NCBI GenBank assembly: GCA_029891385.1
Contig: CM057226.1
Location: 93,938,977-94,002,976, forward strand
From: Erythroxylum novogranatense
Lineage: Eukaryota; Streptophyta; Magnoliopsida; Malpighiales; Erythroxylaceae
Direction: 5' to 3'
Length of the DNA stretch: 64,000 bases
A program made the position numbers and the translations under genes. Below, piece after piece: positions 1 through 12,200 of the stretch (the stretch's first letter is position 1; each line of letters starts with the position of its first letter). The notes beneath the pieces are model-generated. The model was given only the letters and a program-made list of their open reading frames with translations. It had not been told where the DNA came from and did not search any database.

Positions 1-3000
1 GTTAACACTTATAACACAAAAACACATATTCACAAAACCAATGGATTTACAACGTCTACAAAGCACATAACAAAATGGAATATTGACAAAGTCAACAAAT
101 ATCACGTAATAGCACAAAATCACATATCAAATGGTTTGAGTGATCCTAACAGAACGTACTACACATGTTCGACAAGCAACCATGTGTAGTCAGTGAATGA
201 GGGAGTCCGATTCGAGCTCCTATGCCACTAAGCGCAAAGGGATGGCTTTATGACAAGTCGCACTTGCTAATCGAGGGATCACTACAAACCCACATATTCA
301 TGTATTTGCACATTATTCACACATACTTGCCTAACATGGCATCAAAATCTCATAATTCACTTTTTTTTCCATTCGGCAATTTCTTTGACAATTGATTATG
401 CATTTCATTGCACATAATAATACAAAGCACTTAATACAAGTTCATATCATTGCAATTAATAATGTAACCCAACACTTTACAAGTCATCGGAAAACACGTA
501 TTAGCATTTATTTCACAACAATTCCGTAACTCACATCTCAAATATTAAATAATTACCCACCTCTTATCCTTTGGCTTGCAATTGGTCAAATTGATCTTCC
601 TCAACCTCCAATTGTTTTAATGGCCTTTTTCAAAACATAAAAAGTCCTAATTAATAAAAAATCATATGCTGAAATTTTCTAAAGAATGCAAAACATGAAT
701 TAAAACCTATCCAACTCTGTAATTATGCCATTCTTCAATTATAACTATCAAATCCCTTCTCAAGCGTAATCCAAAGTTTCATCAATCTCATGCTCTACAA
801 AGATCCACCAATGCTGATTTTCTTCTTTCCATTTCCATAATCCTTCTTCTTTCCTTATCCTTTCATCCACTAACTCTTCAATCCATCTTCACTAAACATA
901 TTGAACACAATAACCCAAATACCTCAATGCTGGAATTTTTCCCAAGCATATAAAAACTTAACTTAAATACTAACTAACTTTACCAACACCTTTTCCAAGT
1001 TATACCAATCATAACCTTTATCAATTTAATCCATATTTTGTTGAAAATCATCAACTCTAGGCCATCCATACATGCTGAAATTTTTCCCTTTTTCATTCTT
1101 TTCATATTCTTTCCTTATCCCCTCACCAATCATTCATTCAAATCACCATGATAACCAAGAAAAACAAATTCTAAGCAAAATCATGAATTAACCAAATAAT
1201 ACACATGCTGGAATTTTTCAAAGACAAGGAAAACATGTAATTTCTTTGCCATCATCTTAGCCATCCTTTATCTAAGTCATTACCATCAAAACATATCTCT
1301 AAACTAAGCAAAATCCCATCTTAGATGCACAATTTAACAACAAATCAAGTGCTGGAAATTTCCAAGAATGGGAAAACTTAAAATTCATGCAACATCATAT
1401 TACCTATACTTTAACCTAACCTTTAACATCAAAGCTCAATAGCCATCAACTTTTGATAAATCCCTTACCTATATGAAAACCCAAAAATTTCAGATTTTGC
1501 TTCTTTCTTGAAAACTAAATTCTTTTTCTTTCTTTCCTCATCAATCCTTCATCAATACATTTCAAACCACCGTCATTAAACAAACGACCAACAAAACCAT
1601 GAATTAACCAACTAATACCCATGCTGAAATTTTAATTCAAGGAAAACATGAAATTTCTTCAACATCATCTTACCCATGACTTAGCTCAACAATTTACATT
1701 AAAACTCATCTTTAACACCAAAACATCTATGAAGTAACAAATGGGAACATTGCTGGAATTTTAACAATGCATGGAAAACTTCCATTTCAACTTTCCTAAC
1801 TTCCTTATACCTTCAATTACTTTATTTGACTTGAATCAAGGCTTAAAACTCTTACTTAACATAAGATCAACATGCTGCAATTTTTCAAGAATGACTTGAC
1901 TTTCAATCTACATAACCTCATATACCTCACTTATATTCTATCTAAATCGTTAACAACATCAAAACTCATTCAAACCACTTTCATAAACACATTTTAACAC
2001 AATTACCCATTGCTGGAATTTTAAAAGGAATGAAAAACTTGGCTTAAACCTTACAAAATCTCACTTATACCTTTTCTTAGCTATTTCAACTAAAACCCCT
2101 TCAAAACTATTCCAAAATTTCAAATTTCCAAAACCTAAACCATACACAAAGCTGAAAATTTCCAAACATCAAGTCTCTTCTCTTTTCCCATTCTTTCCTA
2201 ACCCAATCATCATCAATCATCATATTAACCAAGGAAAAGGCAAAATCTAACCATATGTTGAGACAATTTCGTAACCCTAACCACAAATCTGATTTTTTTC
2301 CTCCTCCTACAACACAACAAATCCTCTACTCACTCTTCTAATCAACAATATGAGACAAGAAAGATAAGATCCTAACCATAAAACCAAGATTTTCAATTCC
2401 TCTTACCTTGTAGGAGACCCACGAAATCTTCTCTTGCTTTCTAAAGATGAAGAATCTCTTCCTTTGTCCTTCCTTCTTACATAAAACACATGAATCCTCC
2501 TTGCTCAAACTTAGAAACCTTACCTAACTTCATCTTCTTCTTCTCCTTGGATAGCCGAAACCTTCACACTCTCCTTCTCTCTTTGTAACTTTCGGATGGT
2601 CTAACCCAAAATGACCTAAAGTTTGCTTCTTTCCCACTTATTTCCCAAGCCAAAAACGACACCTCTTTGGCCTCCCTCCCTTAAAAATTTCGTTGGCCAT
2701 CTTATTCCTTAAAGCTTTAGGAAACTTCCTTACCCTTCCTTACAAAACCTAACTCTTTAACTTAAAACCTAATTCTTTAACTCTTTAACTTAAACCTAAG
2801 TCCAATTTTTCAAGCCCAAGTCTTTTCCTCCTTATAATCTTTCCCAAATTTTATTTCCTCCTTCCCATTTAAAGTTTCGTGGGCTCCCACTTAAAAGCCC
2901 AAATGCTCCCTTTCTTTTCATTTAATACATGTTCAATTACTAGCTAATGGACTAGCCCAATTACTTCATTCTCCTTCATTTAACTACAATTTAAAGGGCT

Positions 3001-3504
3001 AAAAGATATATAACCATATATCATCATCCAAATTTATCCTAACACCATTTTTTCTTTTCAAGTCTAGTACCAAAATCAAATTCTAATTTAACTCAATTCC
3101 TTCAATTAATAATTCTTACCTAAGCACTAAAATCTCAAATTCCAAATTAGACTTCTCAATTCCATCAATTAAAACGATCATCCTCTAACCTTCTTATTCA
3201 TTGAATTTCTAAAATCCATACAAGCTCTAATTCAATTTTAATCTCCATCACCTAAATTCATAGCAACCTCAATTTATATAATTCTTTTAAATATTAACAA
3301 TATATCACAAAATAATAATTTCTCAACAAATCAAAGTTCACTAAATCCTTTCATTAAATAATCATAACTTAATCAATAAAATCCTCAATTTATTCCAATC
3401 AAATTACAATTATCAATCTAGACCTCAAAATAGTTTAATTATGCCTCCAAATAATTTAATGAAGCTTGTTGACTTGAAAAAGAAAAAGAAAATCGGGCCC
3501 AACA
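1..3504 (-). repeat. Family A LTR copy 1 (cut by window edge)
   Basis: This copy is colinear with 5201-8709 and 10412-13941. The LTR start on the minus strand (TGTTGGGCCC) is at 3504. Compared with the other two copies it has many one-base losses in homopolymer runs, for example around 2825-2870 and 3480-3520. Its segment at about 180-285 differs strongly from the matching segments of the other copies. I see no protein-coding sequence in it; the short reading frames are not conserved between copies. Confidence 0.85.
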
Positions 3505-4052
3505 TTTCTCCCCTTTAAAAGAATTTTGTCCTCGAAATTTCCACTGAAGATCACTTATAATCAATCACTTTCTTACTAATTCAATCTTATCTAATCAAAC
3601 TCTTATCGATGTCTTAGACATATCACTTATCTGGTATCCCAACCATCAAAAGGCATGCCAATATGTACTCTGATCGAGGTCGAAATCATCTGACCGTTAA
3701 GGACGTCAACTTAACGATCCGAGATTCAGATTCTCAACCAAAGACTTTCGACACTACCAATGTAATGGCATTAAAGCCTTATCTGTCATCTCCTCAAACT
3801 ATCAAATCCTCATTCTAACCAAACAATCATTTAACACATTCTCCCTAATTCAATCGTAACAACCATATAGCCCAAGTAAGATCATAATACTGGGCTCTGA
3901 TATTCTCACAAATTTCATTTTTATCCTTACACACTCTCATAAATCATATGCCCAGTTAAGACCATAGTACTGGGCTCTGACACTTATCCGAAGATTGCCC
4001 ATGAAACAAACATATCGCCCAAGTTCATAATACTGGGCTCTGATACCACATC
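3505..4052 (-). other. Family A interior 1: primer site, triple hairpin, polypurine tract
   Basis: This 548-bp stretch lies between two A LTRs. On the minus strand it starts next to LTR2 with a primer-binding site (complement of 4038-4049, TGGTATCAGAGC) and ends with a polypurine tract (complement of about 3505-3517) abutting LTR1. In between are three related repeats (3870-3902, 3950-3982, 4017-4048). Each has a GCCC...GGGC hairpin followed by a full or partial copy of the primer-site word. No coding potential is visible. Confidence 0.8.
4038..4049 (-). promoter_or_regulatory. Primer-binding site of family A, interior 1
   Basis: The minus strand reads TGGTATCAGAGC, the complement of the 3' end of plant initiator-Met tRNA commonly used by Ty3/gypsy and copia elements. 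It lies 3 bp from the LTR end at 4053. This is a site for tRNA priming, not a tRNA gene. Confidence 0.85.
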
Positions 4053-7000
4053 TGTTTGATCCCGATTCCGGAACCCAACTAATCATACAGATTTCCTCGT
4101 ACGCATACATGATTCCTTAGAAAACCTCGACTAATCCGAAAAATCCCGATATTTGTTTTTCATCTTATTCATCTTAAAATTCATTTTCATACTAATTTGT
4201 TCTCATTCCTTTTCACTTTATTCTATAAACCTCAATCTTAAGCAAAACAATTTCATAGCTCACTTCAATCATTGAAAGAATTAAAACCTTGTTTAAGCTA
4301 ATGACCATATGAATAGTGAAATCTTACCAAAAGAATAGTAAATCAGAATTTTCAAACGTTCATAACTTTTTCATCTTAAGTCCAATCATGACCCATTTTA
4401 TCTCGTTTTCAAGATCTTGACATTATCTACAAACTTCAAGAAATCTACCCATTTCAAATTCAAGCTCTAACATAGTCTAAAACCTAAGTGAAGTTTCTGT
4501 CCATTTTTAAGAAAAATTGGACAGCACCTCCCTAAAATTGATCTAGCCAAAAATCCTAATCTATCCATCCAAGCTCCAAACCCGCATAAAACCACTTCTA
4601 TCTTCCAACTCAATAGACAGCCCATCTCCAACTCAAAGGGCCACATTGCAATCTTAAGAATTCTAACCATTTCAATCCATACAACAATACCAACCCATCT
4701 TTTTTTTTCCAATCTTACAATCATACATTAACTTATACATTACATTTGAACTTCAAAATTTCAAAGGATATATAGATATATAAAGTACATTTGGAACCTG
4801 AAAACCTTATGATTTACATCACAATAAACTAATACAACTCATCAAAGGGCATTTAGCCCGATTACAACTAATTTAACAAAACAAACGAATAGAGAATAAA
4901 CTAATGCCTTTCTTTTACAACATAACTTCAAAAGCAAGATGCATCGAATTTGTTTCAATCTCGATGCGAACTCGATTTCTTGTTCAAAACCCGAGGAGGG
5001 AGATAAGGGGGTGAGCACGGCGGCTCCGTGGGTAAAAATTTAATAAAAGAGAAATAAGCACGCCGAAATTGTCTTAAACAATTAGTTTCAAAACTATTTT
5101 TGTCAAAATCATTTTCCAATAAGACAAAACATTTGAATAAATCATTTTCAAGATAATAATTACAATTATCATCTTTCCGATAAAACACACCAGCTATAAA
5201 GTTAACACTTATAACACAAAAACACATATTCACAAAACCAATGGATTTACAACGTCTACAAAGCACATAACAAAATGGAATATTGACAAAGTCAACAAAT
5301 ATCACGTAATAGCACAAAATCACATATCAAATGGTTTGAGTGATCCTAACAGAACGTACTACACATGTTCGACAAGCAACCATGTAGTCAGTGAATGAGG
5401 GAGTCCGATTCGGAGCTCCTATGCCACTAGCGGGCAGGCGGGCGAAGCCTATGACAAGTGCGCACTTGCTAATCAGAGGGGATCACTACAAACCCACATA
5501 TTCATGTATTTGCACATTATTCACACATACTTGCCTAACATGGCATCAAAATCTCATAATTCACTTTTTTTTTCCATTCGGCAATTTCTTTGACAATTGA
5601 TTATGCATTTCATTGCACATAATAATACAAAGCACTTAATACAAGTTCATATCATTGCAATTAATAATGTAACCCAACACTTTACAAGTCATCGGAAAAC
5701 ACGTATTAGCATTTATTTCACAACAATTCCGTAACTCACATCTCAAATATTAAATAATTACCCACCTCTTATCCTTTGGCTTGCAATTGGTCAAATTGAT
5801 CTTCCTCAACCTCCAATTGTTTTAATGGCCTTTTTCAAAACATAAAAAGTCCTAATTAATAAAAAATCATATGCTGAAATTTTCTAAAGAATGCAAAACA
5901 TGAATTAAAACCTATCCAACTGTAACTATGCCATTCTTCAATTATAACTATCAAATCCCTTCTCAAGCGTAATCCAAAGTTTCATCAATCTCATGCTCTA
6001 CAAAGATCCACCAATGCTGATTTTCTTCTTCCATTTCCATAATCCTTCTTCTTTCCTTATCCTTTCATCCACTAACTCTTCAATCCATCTTCACTAAACA
6101 TATTGAACACAATAACCCAAATACCTCAATGCTGGAATTTTTCCCAAGCATATAAAAACTTAACTTAAATACTAACTAACTTTACCAACACCTTTCCAAG
6201 TTATACCAATCATAACCTTTATCAATTTAATCCATATTTTGTTGAAAATCATCAACTCTAGGCCATCCATACATGCTGAAATTTTTTCCCTTTTCATTCT
6301 TTTCATATTCTTTCCTTATCCCTCACCAATCATTCATTCAAATCACCATGATAACCAAGAAAACAAATTCTAAGCAAAATCATGAATTAACCAAATAATA
6401 CACATGCTGGAATTTTTCAAAGACAAGGAAAACATGTAATTTCTTTGCCATCATCTTAGCCATCCTTTATCTAAGTCATTACCATCAAAACATATCTCTA
6501 AACTAAGCAAAATCCCATCTTAGATGCACAATTTAACAACAAATCAAGTGCTGGAAATTTCCAAGAATGGGAAAACTTAAAATTCATGCAACATCATATT
6601 ACCTATACTTTAACCTAACCTTTAACATCAAAGCTCAATAGCCATCAACTTTTGATAAATCCTTACCTATATGAAAACCCAAAATTTCAGATTTTGCTTC
6701 TTTCTTGAAAACTAAATTCTTTTCTTTCTTTCCTCATCAATCCTTCATCAATACATTTCAAACCACCGTCATTAAACAAACGACCAACAAAACCATGAAT
6801 TAACCAACTAATACCCATGCTGAAATTTTAATTCAAGGAAAACATGAAATTTCTTCAACATCATCTTACCCATGACTTAGCTCAACAATTTACATTAAAA
6901 CTCATCTTTAACACCAAAACATCTATGAAGTAACAAATGGGAACATTGCTGAATTTTAACAATGCATGGAAAACTTCCATTTCAACTTTCCTAACTTCCT

Positions 7001-8709
7001 TATACCTTCAATTACTTTATTTGACTTGAATCAAGGCTTAAAACTCTTACTTAACATAAGATCAACATGCTGCAATTTTTCAAGAATGACTTGACTTTCA
7101 ATCTACATAACCTCATATACCTCACTTATATTCTATCTAAATCGTTAACAACATCAAAACTCATTCAAACCACTTTCATAAACACATTTTAACACAATTA
7201 CCCATTGCTGGAATTTTAAAAGGAATGAAAACTTGGCTTAAACCTTACAAAATCTCACTTATACCTTTTCTTAGCTATTTCAACTAAAACCCCTTCAAAA
7301 CTATTCCAAAATTTCAAATTTCCAAAACCTAAACCATACACAAAGCTGAAAATTTCCAAACATCAAGTCTCTTCTCTTTTCCCATTCTTTCCTAACCCAA
7401 TCATCATCAATCATCATATTAACCAAGGAAAAGGCAAAATCTAACCATATGTTGAGACAATTTCGTAACCCTAACCACAAATCTGATTTTTTTCCTCCTC
7501 CTACAACACAACAAATCCTCTACTCACTCTTCTAATCAACAATATGAGACAAGAAAGATAAGATCCTAACCATAAAACCAAGATTTTCAATTCCTCTTAC
7601 CTTGTAGGAGACCCACGAAATCTTCTCTTGCTTTCTAAAGATGAAGAATCTCTTCCTTTGTCCTTCCTTCTTACATAAAACACATGAATCCTCCTTGCTC
7701 AAACTTAGAAACCTTACCTAACTTCATCTTCTTCTTCTCTTTGGATAGCCGAAACCTTCACACTCTCCTTCTCTCTTTGTAACTTTCGGATGGTCTAACC
7801 CAAAATGACCTAAAGTTTGCTTCTTTCCCACTTATTTCCCAAGCCAAAAACGACACCTCTTTGGCCTCCCTCCCTTAAAAATTTCGTTGGCCATCTTATT
7901 CCTTAAAGCTTTAGGAAACTTCCTTACCCTTCCTTACAAAACCTAACTCTTTAACTTAAAACCTAATTCTTTAACTCTTTAACTTAAACCTAAGTCCAAT
8001 TTTTCAAGCCCAAGTCTTTTCCCTCCTTATAATCTTTCCCCAAATTTTTATTTCCCTCCTTCCCATTTAAAGTTTCGTGGGCTCCCACTTAAAAGCCCAA
8101 ATGCTCCCTTTCTTTTTCATTTAATACATGTTCAATTACTAGCTAATGGACCTAGCCCAATTACTTCATTCTCCTTCATTTAACTACAATTTAAAAGGGC
8201 TAAAAGATATATAACCATATATCATCATCCAAATTTATCCTAACACCATTTTTTTCTTTTCAAGTCTAGTACCAAAATCAAATTCTAATTTAACTCAATT
8301 CCTTCAATTAATAATTCTTACCTAAGCACTAAAATCTCAAATTCCAAATTAGACTTCTCAATTCCATCAATTAAAACGATCATCCTCTAACCTTCTTATT
8401 CATTGAATTTCTAAAATCCATACAAGCTCTAATTCAATTTTAATCTCCATCACCTAAATTCATAGCAACCTCAATTTATATAATTCTTTTAAATATTAAC
8501 AATATATCACAAAATAATAATTTCTCAACAAATCAAAGTTCACTAAATCCTTTCATTAAATAATCATAACTTAATCAATAAAATCCTCAATTTATTCCAA
8601 TCAAATTACAATTATCAATCTAGACCTCAAAATAGTTTAATTATGCCTCCAAATAATTTAATGAAGCTTGTTGACTTGAAAAAAAAAAAAAGAAAATCGG
8701 GGCCCAACA
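4053..8709 (-). repeat. Family A LTR copy 2 (complete, 4657 bp)
   Basis: This complete LTR runs from TGTTGGGCCC at 8709 down to GGGATCAAACA at 4053 on the minus strand. Read that way it has a gene-like promoter layout: AGCCCA/TGGGCT words around 8090-8160, a TATATATC-type stretch near 8210, a purine-rich leader with GGTTTCGGC near 7745-7755, and a splice-donor-like CAAGGTAAGA near 7600. The GC-rich block near 5420-5455 is best preserved in this copy and resembles the CGGCTGCCCG block of C and E. The short reading frames here are not conserved between copies and are not called as genes. Confidence 0.88.
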
Positions 8710-9258
8710 TTTCTCCCCCTCTTAAAAGAATTTTGTCCTCGAAATTTCCACTGAAGATCACTTATAATCAATCACTTTCTTACTAATTCAATCTTATCTA
8801 ATCAAACTCTTATCGATGTCTTAGACATATCACTTATCTGGTATCCCAACCATCAAAAGGCATGCCAATATGTACTCTGATCGAGGTCGAAATCATCTGA
8901 CCGTTAAGGACGTCAACTTAACGATCCGAGATTCAGATTCTCAACCAAAGACTTTCGACACTACCAATGTAATGGCATTAAAGCCTTATCTGTCATCTCC
9001 TCAAACTATCAAATCCTCATTCTAACCAAACAATCATTTAACACATTCTCCCTAATTCAATCGTAACAACCATATAGCCCAAGTAAGATCATAATACTGG
9101 GCTCTGATATTCTCACAAATTTCATTTTTATCCTTACACACTCTCATAAATCATATGCCCGATTAAGACCATAAGATCGGGCTCGACACTTATCCGAAGA
9201 TTGCCCATGAAACAAACATATCGCCCAAGTTCATAATACTGGGCTCTGATACCACATC
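8710..9258 (-). other. Family A interior 2
   Basis: This 549-bp stretch is colinear with interior 1. Its three hairpin/primer-site repeats lie at 9077-9108, 9157-9189 and 9223-9254. The middle one (9158-9181) has changed stem bases relative to interior 1, yet both arms still pair. The polypurine tract, AAGAGGGGGAGAAA on the minus strand, is at about 8710-8723. No reading frame of note. Confidence 0.8.
9243..9254 (-). promoter_or_regulatory. Primer-binding site of family A, interior 2
   Basis: The minus strand reads TGGTATCAGAGC directly inside the end of LTR3 (9259), identical to the site in interior 1. Confidence 0.85.
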
Positions 9259-12200
9259 TGTTTGATCCCGATTCCGGAACCCAACTAATCATACAGATTT
9301 CCTGACGCATACATGATTCCTTAGAAAACCTCGACTAATCCGAAAAATCCCGATATTTGTTTTTCATCTTATTCATCTTAAAATTCATTTTCATACTAAT
9401 TTGTTCTCATTCCTTTTCACTTTATTCTATAAACCTCAATCTTAAGCAAAACAATTTCATAGCTCACTTCAATCATTGAAAGAATTAAAACCTTGTTTAA
9501 GCTAATGACCATATGAATAGTGAAATCTTACCAAAAGAATAGTAAATCAGAATTTTCAAACGCTCATAACTTTTTCATCTTAAGTCCAATCATGACCCAT
9601 TTTATCTCGCTTTCAAGATCTTGACATTATCTACAAACTTCAAGAAATCTACCCATTTCAAATTCAAGCTCTAACATAGTCTAAAACCTAAGTGAAGTTT
9701 CTGTCCATTTTTAAGAAAAATTGGACAGCACCTCCCCTAAAATTGATCTAGCCAAAAAATCCTAATCTATCCATCCAAGCTCCAAACCTGCATAAAACCA
9801 CTTCTATCTTCCAACTCAATAGCACAGCCCATCTCCAACTCAAAGGGCCACATTGCAATCTTAAGAATTCTAACCATTTCAATCCATACAACAATACCAA
9901 CCCATCTTTTTTTTTTCCAATCTTACAATCATACATTAACTTATACATTACATTTGAACTTCAAAATTTCAAAGGATATATAGATATATAAAGTACATTT
10001 GGAACCTCAAAACCTTATGATTTACATCACAATAAACTAATACAACTCATCAAAGGGCATTTAGCCCGATTACAACTAATTTAACAAAAACAAACGAATA
10101 GAGAATAAACTAATGCCTTTCTTTTACAACATAATTTCAAAAGCAAGATGCATCGAATTTGTTTCAATCTCGATGCGGAACTCGATTTCTTGTTCAAAAC
10201 CTGAGGAGGGAGATAAGGGGGGTGAGCACGACGGCTCCGTGGGTAAAAATTTAATAAAAGAGAAATAAGCACGCTGAAATTGTCTTAAACAATTAGTTTC
10301 AAAACTATTTTTGTCAAAATCATTTTCCAATAAGACAAAACATTTCGAATAAATCATTTTCAAGATAATAATTACAATTATCATCTTTCCGATAAAACAC
10401 ACCAGTTACAAAGTTAACACTTATAACACAAAAACACATATTCACAAAACCAATGGATTTACAACGTCTACAAAGCACATAACAAAAATGGAATATTGAC
10501 AAAGTCAACAAATATCACGTAATAGCACAAAATCACATATCAAATGGTTTGAGTGATCCTAACAGAACGTACTACACATGTTCGACAAGCAACCATGTGT
10601 AGCCGTGAACAGAGGGGAGTCCGATTCGGAGCTCCTATGCCACTAGCGGCAAAGCGGTAGTGGGTTTATGACAAGTGCGACTTGCTAATCAGAGGGATCA
10701 CTACAAACCCACATATTCATGTATTTGCACATTATTCACACATACTTGCCTAACATGGCATCAAAATCTCATAATTCACTTTTTTTTCCATTCGCAATTT
10801 CTTTGACAATTGATTATGCATTTCATTGCACATAATAATACAAAGCACTTAATACAAGTTCATATCATTGCAATTAATAATGTAACCTAACACTTTACAA
10901 GTCATCGGAAAACACGATTAGCATTTATTTCACAACAATTCCGTAACTCACATCTCAAATATTAAATAATTACCCACCTCTTATCCTTTGGCTTGCAATT
11001 GGTCAAATTGATCTTCCTCAACCTCCAATTGTTTTAATGGCCTTTTCAAAACATAAAAGTCCTAATTAATAAAAATCATATGCTGAAATTTTCTAAAGAA
11101 TGCAAAACATGAATTAAAACCTATCCAACTCAGTAATTATGCCATTCTTCAATTATAACTATCAAATCCCTTCTCAAGCGTAATCCAAAGTTTCATCAAT
11201 CTCATGCTCTACAAAGATCCACCAATGCTGATTTTCTTCTTTCCATTTCCATAATCCTTCTTCTTTCCTTATCCTTTCATCCACTAACTCTTCAATCCAT
11301 CTTCACTAAACATATTGAACACAATAACCCAAATACCTCAATGCTGGAATTTTTCCCAAGCATATAAAAACTTAACTTAAATACTAACTAACTTTACCAA
11401 CACCTTTTCCAAGTTATACCAATCATAACCTTTATCAATTTAATCCATATTTTGTTGAAAATCATCAACTCTAGGCCATCCATACATGCTGAAATTTTTT
11501 TCCCTTTTTCATTCTTTTCATATTCTTTCCTTATCCCCTCACCAATCATTCATTCAAATCACCATGATAACCAAGAAAAACAAATTCTAAGCAAAATCAT
11601 GAATTAACCAAATAATACACATGCTGGAATTTTTCAAAGACAAGGAAAACATGTAATTTCTTTGCCATCATCTTAGCCATCCTTTATCTAAGTCATTACC
11701 ATCAAAACATATCTCTAAACTAAGCAAAATCCCATCTTAGATGCACAATTTAACAACAAATCAAGTGCTGGAAATTTCCAAGAATGGGAAAACTTAAAAT
11801 TCATGCAACATCATATTACCTATACTTTAACCTAACCTTTAACATCAAAGCTCAATAGCCATCAACTTTTGATAAATCCCTTACCTATATGAAAACCCAA
11901 AAATTTCAGATTTTGCTTCTTTCTTGAAAACTAAATTCTTTTTCTTTCTTTCCTCATCAATCCTTCATCAATACATTTCAAACCACCGTCATTAAACAAA
12001 CGACCAACAAAAACCATGAATTAACCAACTAATACCCATGCTGAAATTTTAATTCAAGGAAAACATGAAATTTCTTCAACATCATCTTACCCATGACTTA
12101 GCTCAACAATTTACATTAAAACTCATCTTTAACACCAAAAACATCTATGAAGTAACAAATGGGAACATTGCTGGAATTTTAACAATGCATGGAAAAACTT

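Noticed and set aside
4038..4049. TGGTATCAGAGC words as tRNA genes
   Set aside because: Only the 12-base complement of a tRNA 3' end is present, at the LTR border: primer-binding sites.
4955..5323. Minus-strand 122-codon frame in family A
   Set aside because: It lies in an LTR, is broken in the other A copies at the same place (10124-10511 split into several frames) and matches no domain.
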